This document shows positions 1-8,472 of a DNA stretch of 64,000 nt, one piece after another. The position numbers and the translations under genes are program-made. The notes beneath the pieces were generated by a model, which saw nothing but the letters and a program-made list of their open reading frames with translations, did not search any database and had not been told where the DNA came from. Location: positions 286,930 through 350,929 of the forward strand of contig JAHABC010000001.1 in the NCBI GenBank assembly GCA_018376535.1, in the 5' to 3' direction. The stretch's first letter is position 1, and every line of letters begins with the position of its first letter. The DNA is from Ruminococcus sp. (GTDB taxonomy: Bacteria > Bacillota > Clostridia > Oscillospirales > Ruminococcaceae).

Positions 1-429
1 GGTCTTATTGAACAGTTAAGTGGTAAACACGTTCCAGCTCTAGGCTTTGGAATGGGTTTAGAAAGATTAATCTTAACTATGGAAAATCAAGATTGCGAAT
101 TTATGGAAAATCCAAATTGCGAATTGTATATTGCTCCTATGGGCGATACTGCTAAGGACAAGGCTGTAGAACTTGCAAGTAATCTAAGAACAGAAGGTTT
201 TCTAGTTGAGTATGATATCATGGATAGAGGTATTAAGGCTCAAATGAAGTACGCCAATAAGTTAAATGCTAAGTTTGTCTTAGTTATTGGTGATAACGAA
301 ATACAAAGTAATTCTGCTAAGTTAAAGTTCATGACTACTGGTGAGGAATTTCCTATCACTCTTGATGATTCTTTCTATGAGAAGTTTTCATCTATGTATA
401 TGGCTAATATGTTATCCGATGAGGATTAA
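1..429 (+). CDS. hisS: Histidyl-tRNA synthetase, C-terminal part (partial)
   Basis: This is the 3' end of the gene that charges tRNA-His in the cytoplasm. The reading frame is open from base 1, so the gene begins outside the window. The visible 142 residues start with the end of the class II catalytic core, including motif 3 (GFGMGLERL), followed by the alpha/beta anticodon-binding domain (CELYIAPMGD, then the region around KFVLVIGDNE). It ends 5 bases before a membrane-protein gene, with aspS further downstream. hisS-aspS linkage is common in Firmicutes. The identification is secure. Confidence 0.96.
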   Translation, partial: GLIEQLSGKHVPALGFGMGLERLILTMENQDCEFMENPNCELYIAPMGDTAKDKAVELASNLRTEGFLVEYDIMDRGIKAQMKYANKLNAKFVLVIGDNEIQSNSAKLKFMTTGEEFPITLDDSFYEKFSSMYMANMLSDED

Positions 430-434
430 TATAC

Positions 435-1217
435 ATGGAAACTATTAATATTTCTGTAATGATTGCGTGTTTAATATGCGTAATCATTACTACTTTAGTA
501 CCACTGATAGTATCCATTATAATGTTAGTGCGTAAAAAATGGAACGTTACACCGTTCTTTATAGGAGTTCTAGCATTTTTTATATCCCAGATTGTATTAA
601 GAATACCTTTGTTAAATATACTATCTAACGTATCTAAGGAGTTCACCACTTTTTATAGTTCCATATTGGGAACTATCTTAATAGGAGGCTTATCTGCTGG
701 ACTTTTTGAGGAAACTGCTAGACTAATCGGTGCTAAGATAGTATCTAAAAAAGATGCCCTAACCTTTAAAGATAGCCTATCTTTTGGATTTGGTCACGCA
801 CTATGTGAAGTAGTTCTGTTAGTAGGTTTAACTCAATTTTCTAACTTGATAGTCTACTTTATGATTAATGCTGGTAACTTTCATGATATAATGATATCTA
901 GTGGTATTAAAGAAAGTCAATATGCACAATACTTGCAACAATATACATCTGTACAAGCCATAGATTACGTTTATAGTTTAATAGAAAGATGTAGTTCTGT
1001 TATGTTTCATGTTATGAATACTATTCTAGTATTCTATGGAGTAAAATCTAAAAAGTACTGGTTCTATCTACTAGCGATACTTTTACATACTATATTTAAT
1101 TCAATAGCAGTTTTAATCGGTTCTTATTGTGGATATCTAGTAACCGAAATAGTACTATTGATATTCTCTACTATAGGACTAACTCTTACTATAAAAAAAC
1201 TAAAAAAAGATTTGTAA
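435..1217 (+). CDS. YhfC-family putative intramembrane metalloprotease
   Basis: This is a polytopic membrane protein of 260 residues with about seven hydrophobic segments. Around residues 90-125 it has the motif pair EETARLIG and FGFGHALCE, and near residue 215 a further His/Asn pair in a membrane segment (ILLHTIFNSI). Paired Glu/His motifs of this kind mark the YhfC family, which is related to the CPBP glutamic-type intramembrane proteases. The start lies 5 bases after the hisS stop, so it is probably cotranscribed with hisS. The substrate is unknown. The family call rests on the motifs and is inference. Confidence 0.72.
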   Translation: METINISVMIACLICVIITTLVPLIVSIIMLVRKKWNVTPFFIGVLAFFISQIVLRIPLLNILSNVSKEFTTFYSSILGTILIGGLSAGLFEETARLIGAKIVSKKDALTFKDSLSFGFGHALCEVVLLVGLTQFSNLIVYFMINAGNFHDIMISSGIKESQYAQYLQQYTSVQAIDYVYSLIERCSSVMFHVMNTILVFYGVKSKKYWFYLLAILLHTIFNSIAVLIGSYCGYLVTEIVLLIFSTIGLTLTIKKLKKDL

Positions 1218-1232
1218 TCAAAGAGGTATATA

Positions 1233-2246
1233 ATGTCAAAACATAAGAAAAAGAAATCTATTAGCAAAAATGGAGAAGTATTCATATCGCCAATAGCTTT
1301 GTTGATAGGTATAGTATGTGTTATAGTATTCTCAATATTTGTAATTATATCAATAGTACAGAAATCCTATGGGATAGCAATAGGCTTTGGAATATTTGTT
1401 CTATTAGGTTTAATACTAATAATTGCCTTCATAAATTGCAGAATATATTATGAACCTAATCAATTTACATATAAGAACTTTTTTGGTGTGAAACGTATCT
1501 ACAAGTATAACGAAATCACTGGAATAAAATATGGTACTAGTGATACTATTATCTATGTTGGAAAGAAAAAAATCTTAGTGGATAGCATGGCAGATAGTAA
1601 AGATTTCCTTAGATTAGTAAACTCTAAAACTAGAAACAATAAAAATTTTAATCAAGTAAAAGAAAAGCTCTTTAATGATAATGTTTATAATCCAGAGGAG
1701 TTTATATTTGGATTTTCAATAGTGCCAATATTTGCAATCGCCTTGATGCTAATTATAAACATATCGTATAAACCCATAAAACTAGAGGATTTAAACTATA
1801 TCACTACACAAATAACCGATTATAAACCATTTATCGATGAAGATGGTAACAATAGTATCCTACTATCAACTAATGGATATCCTAAAGATATAATAATATA
1901 TTCATATGAGGAACTTATAAAAAAATTTTCACAGTTTGAAAGTGCCGTATCTAGTGGGGTGGAGTTTAATATCTACTTTGATAAATCCGTTGAAGATTTT
2001 GAAAGTAGTGGTACAGGTGTAGATATACTTTCTGATATCAATGGAAATATCTACATCTCATTAGATAGCACTAACGCTAGAGATAAAGAAAATCTTACTA
2101 CTGTAAATATCATGATGTCAATACTATTGGTGTTTTCAATAATCTTTATGTTAATATCATTCTATATAATTAGCCATGCTGATAGGTTTCCTAGGGCTAT
2201 TAGATGGTTAGTTAAAGAAGATTATATCAAGCATAAAAATTTTTAA
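1233..2246 (+). CDS. Membrane protein with PH-like cytoplasmic segment, unknown function
   Basis: The protein has 337 residues. A Lys-rich N-terminus (SKHKKKKS) is followed by two hydrophobic segments near residues 15-70. Next comes a short beta-rich stretch (YYEPNQFTYKNFFGVKRIY) typical of bacterial PH-like membrane proteins. A membrane segment near residues 160-178, a polar and probably extracytoplasmic domain, and a last membrane segment near 290-318 follow. It starts 15 bases after the YhfC-like gene and so probably belongs to the hisS transcript. I do not recognise a specific function. Confidence 0.6.
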   Translation: MSKHKKKKSISKNGEVFISPIALLIGIVCVIVFSIFVIISIVQKSYGIAIGFGIFVLLGLILIIAFINCRIYYEPNQFTYKNFFGVKRIYKYNEITGIKYGTSDTIIYVGKKKILVDSMADSKDFLRLVNSKTRNNKNFNQVKEKLFNDNVYNPEEFIFGFSIVPIFAIALMLIINISYKPIKLEDLNYITTQITDYKPFIDEDGNNSILLSTNGYPKDIIIYSYEELIKKFSQFESAVSSGVEFNIYFDKSVEDFESSGTGVDILSDINGNIYISLDSTNARDKENLTTVNIMMSILLVFSIIFMLISFYIISHADRFPRAIRWLVKEDYIKHKNF

Positions 2247-2251
2247 ATCGG

Positions 2252-2280
2252 TTGAAATAATAACCACTAAGTGATATAAT
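2252..2280 (+). promoter_or_regulatory. Sigma-A promoter for aspS
   Basis: The -35 box is TTGAAA (2252-2257) and the -10 box is TATAAT (2275-2280), with 17-base spacing. It lies just after the preceding gene and 60 bases before aspS, so aspS can be transcribed independently of hisS. Confidence 0.8.
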
Positions 2281-2339
2281 ATATCTTGAATTAAGTCCAA
2301 AATGGATAATATTAATTAAAAAAATCGGAGGTTTATATT

Positions 2340-4124
2340 ATGGCTGATAATATGAAAGGTCTAAAACGAACCAACTATTGTGGCGATGAGTTTGAAATCG
2401 GCAAAGAAGTGGTAGTTGGAGGTTTCGTTCAACGTGTTAGAGATATGGGAGGTAATCTAATATTTATAGTTCTTAGAGATAGAACTGGTAATATTCAATT
2501 AGCTTTCAACGATGCTACCGATAAGGCTCTATTAGAGAAGGCATCTACTTGTAAAAGTGAATACGTTCTAATGGCTAAGGGAGTAGTTCAAGAGCGTTCA
2601 AGTAAGAACTTAAAAATAAAAAATGGAGATATTGAAATCTTAGTTACAGATTTAAGAATTCTAGCTAAAGCACAAACTCCACCTTTTGAAATAACTAACG
2701 ATACTAAAACTAATGAGGAACTACGTTTAAAGTACAGATATCTTGATTTAAGACGTGAACCTCTACAAAAAAACATAATCATGCGTCATAAGATTGCTCA
2801 ATGTGCTAGAGAGTACTACTATGCTAACGGCTTCTTAGAAATTGAAACTCCTATGATGATGAAATCTACTCCAGAGGGTGCTAGAGATTACTTAATACCA
2901 TCAAGAGTGCATAATGGAAAGTTCTATGCTTTACCACAATCACCACAAATTTACAAGCAACTTCTAATGATATCTGGATATGATAAGTATATTCAACTTG
3001 CAAGATGTTTCCGTGATGAAGACCTTAGAGCAGACAGACAACCAGAATTTACTCAAATAGACCTTGAAATGTCCTTTGTAGACGTTGAGGATATCTTAGA
3101 AAGTACTGAGGGATTTGTACACTATCTATTTAACAAGGTTTTAAATATAGATATCCCTACTCCCCTACCTAGATTGACTTACACTGAAGCTATGGAACGC
3201 TACGGCTCAGACAAGCCCGATACTCGTTTCGATATGGAAATTCAAAATATTACTGATATCGTTAAGGATATCGACTTTGTAGTATTTAAATCTGCTATTG
3301 AGGTTGGTGGTTCAGTAAGAGCAATCGTATGCAAGGATAGTGCAAAGACTCTAACTAGAAAAGAAATAGACAAACTCACCGAACAAGCTAAAGGCATCGG
3401 AGCAAAAGGCTTGGCATACATTCGTTGGGCAGATGAAACTCCAAACTGTTCTTTTAAGAAGTTCTTAAAAGATGGTGAACTAGACAATATCTTAAATAGT
3501 TTAGATGCTAAACAAGGCGATGTCATTCTAATAGTAGCCGATAAGAACAAGATTGTACTCCCAACCCTTGGTGCTTTAAGATTAACTGTCGCTAAAAAGT
3601 TAGATATAATAGATAACTCTAAATGGAACTTCCTTTGGATTACTGAATTTCCATTCTTTGAGTATGATGAAGATACTCAACAGTATGTAGCAATGCATCA
3701 CCCATTTACTATGCCACTAGATGAATGTATCCAATATTTAGATACTGCTCCAGAAAAAGTGTTTGCCAAGGCTTACGATTTGGTTTTAAATGGTATTGAG
3801 CTATCATCTGGTTCTATGCGTATTACAGACTACGAACTTCAACAGAAAATGTTCCAATCTTTAGGTTTAACCGATGAGGAAATAGAGGCAAAGTTTGGTT
3901 TCTTAGTTGAGGCTTATAAGTATGGTGCTCCACCACATGGTGGCTTAGGTATTGGTTTAGATAGACTATCCATGTTAATGTGTGGTTGTGATAGCCTTAG
4001 AGATGTCATTGCGTTCCCTAAGGTTCAAAACGCTACAGAGTTGATGTCACAATGTCCATCACCAGTAGACCAAGAGGCTCTTGATGTCCTTGGAATAGAC
4101 GTGGTTAAAACTGAACAAGAATAG
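2340..4124 (+). CDS. aspS: Aspartyl-tRNA synthetase
   Basis: This cytoplasmic class IIb synthetase charges tRNA-Asp. At 594 residues it has the full bacterial length. It contains an N-terminal OB-fold anticodon-binding domain (residues 1-130), motif 2 with FRDEDLRADRQPEFTQID, the bacterial GAD insertion (about 285-420), and motif 3 with GLGIGLDRL near residue 540. The start follows an RBS (ATCGGAGG) nine bases upstream. Whether it is discriminating or non-discriminating (also charging tRNA-Asn) cannot be decided from the window. Confidence 0.97.
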   Translation: MADNMKGLKRTNYCGDEFEIGKEVVVGGFVQRVRDMGGNLIFIVLRDRTGNIQLAFNDATDKALLEKASTCKSEYVLMAKGVVQERSSKNLKIKNGDIEILVTDLRILAKAQTPPFEITNDTKTNEELRLKYRYLDLRREPLQKNIIMRHKIAQCAREYYYANGFLEIETPMMMKSTPEGARDYLIPSRVHNGKFYALPQSPQIYKQLLMISGYDKYIQLARCFRDEDLRADRQPEFTQIDLEMSFVDVEDILESTEGFVHYLFNKVLNIDIPTPLPRLTYTEAMERYGSDKPDTRFDMEIQNITDIVKDIDFVVFKSAIEVGGSVRAIVCKDSAKTLTRKEIDKLTEQAKGIGAKGLAYIRWADETPNCSFKKFLKDGELDNILNSLDAKQGDVILIVADKNKIVLPTLGALRLTVAKKLDIIDNSKWNFLWITEFPFFEYDEDTQQYVAMHHPFTMPLDECIQYLDTAPEKVFAKAYDLVLNGIELSSGSMRITDYELQQKMFQSLGLTDEEIEAKFGFLVEAYKYGAPPHGGLGIGLDRLSMLMCGCDSLRDVIAFPKVQNATELMSQCPSPVDQEALDVLGIDVVKTEQE

Positions 4125-4132
4125 TATCGGTT

Positions 4133-4168
4133 ATATAGGGAATACTCATATTAGAGTATTCTCTATAT
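4133..4168 (+). terminator. Hairpin terminator after aspS
   Basis: A 15-bp stem (4133-4147 with 4154-4168, one G-U pair) has a six-base loop. It starts 8 bases after the aspS stop. The downstream U tract is poor, so termination may be partial. Confidence 0.6.
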
Positions 4169-4209
4169 GTATATTAGTTAAAAATAACACAAAAAATATT
4201 TTAAAACTA

Positions 4210-4238
4210 TTGAATTTCTATCTAAGTTGTGATATAAT
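4210..4238 (+). promoter_or_regulatory. Promoter for the Cys/Asp-rich small protein gene
   Basis: TTGAAT (4210-4215) and TATAAT (4233-4238) are separated by 17 bases. They lie 66 bases before the start codon of the next gene. Confidence 0.75.
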
Positions 4239-4303
4239 CTACTTAACAAATGTTATATTGGCAAAAAATATATATTGTTGATAATCGAAAGGAGTTTTAA
4301 CCT

Positions 4304-4642
4304 ATGAAAGAAGTATTGGGAATTTTATGTGCAGCAGTATCTGTATTAGCAGCAATAGTAGCCGTAGATGCTATGAATAAATGTGCTGACGCAGAAGATA
4401 AAAAGTCTAAAAAAAATGATAAAAAATCTAAAGATGTAGAATGTTCTTGTTGCGATTGCGACGATATAAACGATTGTTGCGACTGTTTCGATGATGTAGA
4501 CGTTGAAGATATCGATGATGTTGAAATATGTTCCGATATTAACGATGTTATCGCAACCGATGACGATGTTGTTCCAGAGGTTAATATCGAAAAAGATGAA
4601 AAATCTACTGAGGATACTAAAACTGACGAAAATAAAGATTAA
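4304..4642 (+). CDS. Small membrane-anchored Cys/Asp-rich protein, unknown function
   Basis: The protein has 112 residues. A single hydrophobic segment (residues 4-22) is followed by a Lys-rich stretch. Next comes a Cys cluster alternating with Asp (CSCCDCDDINDCCDCFDD), then a very acidic tail rich in Asp, Glu and Thr. RBS GAAAGGAG lies nine bases upstream. It forms its own unit, with a consensus promoter before it and a strong terminator after it. The dense Cys/Asp pattern suggests metal binding at the membrane face, but that is inference. I know no family for it. Confidence 0.7.
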   Translation: MKEVLGILCAAVSVLAAIVAVDAMNKCADAEDKKSKKNDKKSKDVECSCCDCDDINDCCDCFDDVDVEDIDDVEICSDINDVIATDDDVVPEVNIEKDEKSTEDTKTDENKD

Positions 4643-4652
4643 TTGTTATATT

Positions 4653-4697
4653 AAAGAAATCTCAAGATATTTTTTAAAATTTCTTGAGATTTCTTTT
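4653..4697 (+). terminator. Intrinsic terminator after the Cys/Asp-rich gene
   Basis: A 15-bp perfect stem (4653-4667 with 4682-4696) ends in a T run. It begins 11 bases after the stop codon. Confidence 0.85.
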
Positions 4698-4780
4698 TGT
4701 TAGCAATCCACATATTTTTGTGCTTTTTTAGAAATCTCAAAAAAAAATTGAAATTTTTTAAAATTTTTTTCAAAAAACGC

Positions 4781-4809
4781 TTGACAAATTTAAAATTATG
4801 TAGTATACT
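4781..4809 (+). promoter_or_regulatory. Promoter of the first tRNA unit
   Basis: TTGACA (4781-4786) and TATACT (4804-4809) have 17-base spacing. The boxes lie 52 bases before tRNA-Pro. A near-consensus promoter is usual for stable RNA. Confidence 0.85.
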
Positions 4810-4860
4810 ATAATAGTCGCAAGGAGATAAGACAGAAAAACTTAAAAATACACGATGTTT

Positions 4861-4934
4861 CGAGGCGTAACTCAGTTTGGTAGAGTGCTTGGTTTGGGAC
4901 CAAGATGCCGCAGGTTCAAGTCCTGTCGCCTCGA
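4861..4934 (+). tRNA. tRNA-Pro (UGG)
   Basis: The gene is 74 nt. Acceptor stem CGAGGCG (4861-4867) pairs with CGCCTCG (4927-4933), with discriminator A. The anticodon loop TTTGGGA carries anticodon TGG at 4895-4897. No CCA is encoded. Confidence 0.95.
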
Positions 4935-4938
4935 CTTT

Positions 4939-5011
4939 GCTGGTGTAGCTCAGTTGGTAGAGCAGCTGATTTGTAATCAGCAGGTCAGGGGTTCAAATCC
5001 GTTCACCAGCT
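4939..5011 (+). tRNA. tRNA-Thr (UGU), copy 1
   Basis: The gene is 73 nt. Acceptor GCTGGTG (4939-4945) pairs with CACCAGC (5004-5010), with discriminator T. The anticodon loop TTTGTAA gives anticodon TGT. It differs from copy 2 in the T loop (TTCAAAT here). Confidence 0.95.
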
Positions 5012-5017
5012 TTAGAG

Positions 5018-5043
5018 GAACTTCAAAAAAGTTCAATTTTTTT
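5018..5043 (+). terminator. Short intrinsic terminator between the two tRNA-Thr genes
   Basis: The stem GAACTT/AAGTTC (5018-5023 with 5029-5034) is followed by a run of seven T. Confidence 0.7.
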
Positions 5044-5054
5044 GATATTCTCTC

Positions 5055-5083
5055 TTGACAAATTTAAAATAATATGATATAAT
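5055..5083 (+). promoter_or_regulatory. Promoter of the second tRNA unit
   Basis: Perfect TTGACA (5055-5060), 17-base spacer and perfect TATAAT (5078-5083). They lie 22 bases before tRNA-Thr copy 2. Confidence 0.9.
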
Positions 5084-5104
5084 ATTTAAGTCACTTAATT
5101 GTGT

Positions 5105-5177
5105 GCTGGTGTAGCTCAGTTGGTAGAGCAGCTGATTTGTAATCAGCAGGTCAGGGGTTCGAATCCGTTCACCAGCT
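5105..5177 (+). tRNA. tRNA-Thr (UGU), copy 2
   Basis: This is a second copy of the upstream tRNA-Thr with the same stems and anticodon TGT. The T loop reads TTCGAAT, the usual form. It is driven by its own consensus promoter. Confidence 0.95.
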
Positions 5178-5196
5178 TCAAAACTTAATATTATAT

Positions 5197-5278
5197 GGGC
5201 GAGTTCCCGAGTGGCCAAAGGGGGCAGACTGTAAATCTGTTGTCACTGACTTCGGTGGTTCGAATCCACCCTCGCCCA
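5197..5278 (+). tRNA. tRNA-Tyr (GUA)
   Basis: The gene is 82 nt with the long variable arm of bacterial tRNA-Tyr. Acceptor GGGCGAG (5197-5203) pairs with CTCGCCC (5271-5277), with discriminator A. Anticodon loop CTGTAAA gives anticodon GTA. Confidence 0.95.
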
Positions 5279-5293
5279 TTTAAACTTACTCTT

Positions 5294-5325
5294 AGTTCTA
5301 CAAAGTTTTTTTGTAGGACTTTTTT
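5294..5325 (+). terminator. Intrinsic terminator after the tRNA cluster
   Basis: The stem 5294-5303 pairs with 5311-5320 (10 bp, one wobble) and is followed by a T run. It lies 16 bases after tRNA-Tyr. Confidence 0.75.
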
Positions 5326-5371
5326 AATGTGTATCAAACAAAAGAGTTTAATTTTTTTGGAGGTCTATTTT

Positions 5372-7192
5372 ATGATTAGAGAAGATTTAAGAAATATCGC
5401 TATTATTGCCCACGTTGACCACGGTAAAACTACTTTAGTAGACGAAATGCTAAAGCAAGGTGGTGCTTTTAGAGAAAATCAATCTGTAGCTGAACGTGTT
5501 ATGGATAGTAATGACCTTGAACGTGAAAGAGGTATTACAATTCTTGCCAAAAATACTTCTGTTATGTATAAGGATACTAAAATAAACATCATAGATACCC
5601 CAGGTCACGCTGACTTCGGTGGTGAAGTAGAACGTGTACTATCTATGGTTGATGGTGCTTTACTACTAGTAGATGCTGCTGAAGGTCCTATGCCTCAAAC
5701 TAGATTTGTTCTTTCTAAGGCTCTTGAAATGGGCTTGAAAATTATAATCGTAGTAAATAAAATAGATAAGCCTGACGCTAGATTAGATGAAATTGGCGAC
5801 GAAGTTCTTGAACTTCTACTAGACTTAGATGCTAATGATGAACAGTTAGAAAGTCCATTGCTATTCTGTTCTGGTAGAACTGGTACTGCATCTTTAAGTC
5901 AATATGAAGAAGGTAAGGATTTAGTTCCATTGTTTGAAACTATTCTAAACTATATAGAACCTCCTAAGGGTGACGAAAACGGCGACTTACAAATGTTAAT
6001 ATCCTCTATAGATTACAATGAGTATGTTGGTAGAATAGGTATCGGTAGAATTGAAAGAGGTTCTATTAAAGTAAATCAACAGGTTACAGTTGGCGACTAT
6101 CATGAGAGCAAAAAGCCTTATAACTCTAAGATAGTATCTCTACTACAGATACAAGGTCTACAAAGAGTTCCAGTTGAATCTGCTACAGTAGGCGATATAG
6201 TTTGGGTTAGTGGTATTGAAAATATTACTATCGGTGATACTATATGTGCTACTAATAACTATCAACCACTTGAATTTACTAAAGTTAGCGAACCTACCGT
6301 TGAAATGACTTTCTCAGTTAATGATAGTCCTTTTGCTGGTAGAGAAGGTAAGTTTGTAACTTCCAGACAACTTAGAAAACGTCTTTTCGATGAACTTCTA
6401 AAAGATGTATCTTTAAGAGTTTCTGAAACTGAAAATACAGACTCCTTTACCGTATGTGGTCGTGGTGAGATGCATCTTTCAATACTAATTGAAAATATGC
6501 GTCGTGAGGGTTATGAACTATCTGTATCCACTCCAAGAGTTCTATTCAAGGAGATAGACGGCGTTAAGTGTGAACCTATTGAACGTCTTGTTATTGACGT
6601 TCCTAACGATTGTACTGGCTCTGTAATGGAAAAGATGGGCAATCGTAAGGCTGAAATGATTAATATGCACCCTCAAGGTAACAGAACTAGACTTGAATTT
6701 TTAATTCCATCTCGTGGATTGTTCGGTTACAAATCCGAATTTTTAACAGATACTAAGGGTGAAGGCATTATGTCAAGCATATTCGAGGGCTACGAACCAT
6801 ATAAGGGCGATATTCCTAGAAGAAATACTGGTTCATTAGTATCTTTTGAAACTGGTGAAGCTGTAACTTATGGCTTGTATAACGCTCAAGAGAGAGGTTC
6901 GCTATTCATTGGAGCAGGTACTCCTGTATACGAAGGAATGATAGTAGGTGCATCTCCAAAGGTAGAAGACCTTGTAGTCAACGTTTGCAAGAAGAAACAT
7001 CTAACTAACACTCGTGCAAGTGGCTCAGATGACGCTCTTAGACTTGTACCTCCTAGAAAGTTATCACTTGAAGATAGTCTTGAGTTTATTGCCGATGATG
7101 AACTTCTTGAAGTTACTCCAAAGTCCATTAGAATTAGAAAACGTATATTAGATAACTCTCTACGTGCTAAGAGCAAAGCTAAAGAAAAGTAA
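5372..7192 (+). CDS. typA: Ribosome-associated translational GTPase TypA/BipA
   Basis: This EF-G-like GTPase binds ribosomes and is needed for growth at low temperature or under stress in other bacteria. The 606 residues contain G1 (AHVDHGKTT, about residues 13-21), the switch I region (ERGITI), G3 (DTPGHADFGGEVERV) and G4 (VNKIDKPDA). EF-G-like domains and the BipA C-terminal domain, with FGYKSEF typical of the family, follow. The start at 5372 is chosen because GGAGG lies at 5359-5363. A longer frame upstream would run through tRNA-Tyr and is rejected. Confidence 0.96.
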   Translation: MIREDLRNIAIIAHVDHGKTTLVDEMLKQGGAFRENQSVAERVMDSNDLERERGITILAKNTSVMYKDTKINIIDTPGHADFGGEVERVLSMVDGALLLVDAAEGPMPQTRFVLSKALEMGLKIIIVVNKIDKPDARLDEIGDEVLELLLDLDANDEQLESPLLFCSGRTGTASLSQYEEGKDLVPLFETILNYIEPPKGDENGDLQMLISSIDYNEYVGRIGIGRIERGSIKVNQQVTVGDYHESKKPYNSKIVSLLQIQGLQRVPVESATVGDIVWVSGIENITIGDTICATNNYQPLEFTKVSEPTVEMTFSVNDSPFAGREGKFVTSRQLRKRLFDELLKDVSLRVSETENTDSFTVCGRGEMHLSILIENMRREGYELSVSTPRVLFKEIDGVKCEPIERLVIDVPNDCTGSVMEKMGNRKAEMINMHPQGNRTRLEFLIPSRGLFGYKSEFLTDTKGEGIMSSIFEGYEPYKGDIPRRNTGSLVSFETGEAVTYGLYNAQERGSLFIGAGTPVYEGMIVGASPKVEDLVVNVCKKKHLTNTRASGSDDALRLVPPRKLSLEDSLEFIADDELLEVTPKSIRIRKRILDNSLRAKSKAKEK

Positions 7193-7216
7193 TCTATAAA
7201 GTTGAATATATATGAT

Positions 7217-7247
7217 AAGAACGCTTACAAGCGTTCTTATTTTATTT
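7217..7247 (+). terminator. Intrinsic terminator after typA
   Basis: A perfect inverted repeat, AAGAACGCTT with AAGCGTTCTT, at 7217-7238 is followed by a T-rich tract. Confidence 0.8.
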
Positions 7248-7260
7248 TGGGCATACAAAT

Positions 7261-7289
7261 AGCTGATACTAAACTATATAGTATCAGCT
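7261..7289 (-). terminator. Hairpin terminator after hup
   Basis: The stem AGCTGATACT/AGTATCAGCT lies between the convergent typA and hup genes, 26 bases after the hup stop. The U tract is weak. Confidence 0.55.
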
Positions 7290-7314
7290 AATTATATATA
7301 TTAACGTCTTGTAA

Positions 7315-7593
7315 TTACTTGTTTACAGCGTCCTTTAGACCCTTACCAGCCTTGAATGCAGGAGCTTTCTTAGCAGGTTGAACGTATGGAACTTTTGTTC
7401 TTGGATTGATTGCATTCTTTTCAGCTCTTTGACGAACTTCAAAAGTACCAAAACCAACTAGTTGAACCTTTTCTCCAGTTGCAAGAGTTTCCTTTATAGT
7501 TTCAAGTACAGTTGATAAAGCCTTTTCAGCGTCTTTGATGTTGTTGTATTCACCATTTTCCTTAATCTTCTTAATTAATTCTGACTTAGTCAT
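7315..7593 (-). CDS. hup: DNA-binding protein HU
   Basis: This is a histone-like nucleoid protein of 92 residues, the standard length. It shows the N-terminal MTKSELIKKI helix, the GFGTFEVRQR turn, and the DNA-binding arm region NPRTKVPYVQPAKKAPAFKAG. Binding is non-specific, in the nucleoid. It lies 21 bases downstream of mazG, a conserved Firmicutes pairing, and is probably cotranscribed with it. A strong RBS (CAGGAGG) lies before the start. Confidence 0.96.
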   Translation of the reverse strand: MTKSELIKKIKENGEYNNIKDAEKALSTVLETIKETLATGEKVQLVGFGTFEVRQRAEKNAINPRTKVPYVQPAKKAPAFKAGKGLKDAVNK

Positions 7594-7614
7594 ATTAAAT
7601 TCCTCCTGAAATAT

Positions 7615-8409
7615 TTAATTTAAAGTTTTAGCCTTTTGCCAGTAGGCATCAAGCTGATGTATGTCAAGGGATTTCATATCTTCAATCCCATTAGACCTAA
7701 TTAGTTGTTCTGTTTTAGAAAATCTGTCTATGAACTTGTTAGTAGCATCTACTAGAGAGCGTTCGGAGTCTATGCCCAGTTTTCTAGCGAGGTTCACACA
7801 AGAGAATAATAAATCTCCAAACTCCTCATACACATCTTGTGATGAGTTGCTATCTATAGCCTGTTGAAGTTCGATAGTTTCGTCCTTAACCGACTGTAAA
7901 GCATCTTGAACACTTTGGAAATCCATATTAGCCTTAGAGGCACGTTTACCAACCTTTTCGGCACGCATTAAAGCAGGTAAAGATTTAGCAACACTATCAA
8001 GAGTTTCAGTATAAGTAGTTTGCCCTTTAGTATTCATTTTAATCTTATCCCAATTATTTAGAACTTGGTCAGTAGTATTAGCCGATACGTCACCAAACAC
8101 ATGAGGGTGTCTAACTATCATCTTTTGACAGATATCGTTGCAAACGTCATCAAAGTTGAAGTTATTATTTTCAGTTTCAATCTGTGCATGGAACACGGTA
8201 TTTAAAAGGACATCTCCAAGTTCTTCTTTAAGTAGAGAAGTATCTTTAAGGTCGATAGCCTCTATTACCTCATAAACTTCCTCGATAAAGTCCTTGCGTA
8301 TACTTTCATGAGTTTGAACCTTGTCCCAAGGACAACCGTTTTCGCTTCTAAGTATAGATACAATATTTACCAAATCATCAATGTTATAGCGTTCTTTAAA
8401 TTCAAACAT
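7615..8409 (-). CDS. mazG: Nucleoside triphosphate pyrophosphohydrolase MazG
   Basis: This all-alpha NTP pyrophosphohydrolase cleaves (d)NTPs to monophosphates and is thought to clean aberrant nucleotides. It has two tandem MazG domains. The first contains CPWDKVQTHESI and the EEVYEVIEAI...EELGD metal-binding helices. The second contains ETIELQQAI and EEFGDLLFS. The start is placed at 8409 (MFEFKERY) because an AAAGGA RBS lies upstream and the family begins there. A 24-codon upstream extension looks like non-coding leader. The protein has 264 residues. Confidence 0.93.
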   Translation of the reverse strand: MFEFKERYNIDDLVNIVSILRSENGCPWDKVQTHESIRKDFIEEVYEVIEAIDLKDTSLLKEELGDVLLNTVFHAQIETENNNFNFDDVCNDICQKMIVRHPHVFGDVSANTTDQVLNNWDKIKMNTKGQTTYTETLDSVAKSLPALMRAEKVGKRASKANMDFQSVQDALQSVKDETIELQQAIDSNSSQDVYEEFGDLLFSCVNLARKLGIDSERSLVDATNKFIDRFSKTEQLIRSNGIEDMKSLDIHQLDAYWQKAKTLN

Positions 8410-8472
8410 ACTGGAAAAAATCCTTTCTAAAAGTATTAGAATATCACAAAAGTGTGTAAGTTCAGCATATAT

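Noticed and set aside
4855..5218. Reading frames over the tRNA genes on both strands
   Set aside because: They consist of tRNA sequence and promoter; no RBS and no protein similarity.
5195..5371. Upstream extension of the typA reading frame
   Set aside because: It runs through tRNA-Tyr and its terminator. The RBS and family N-terminus place the start at 5372.
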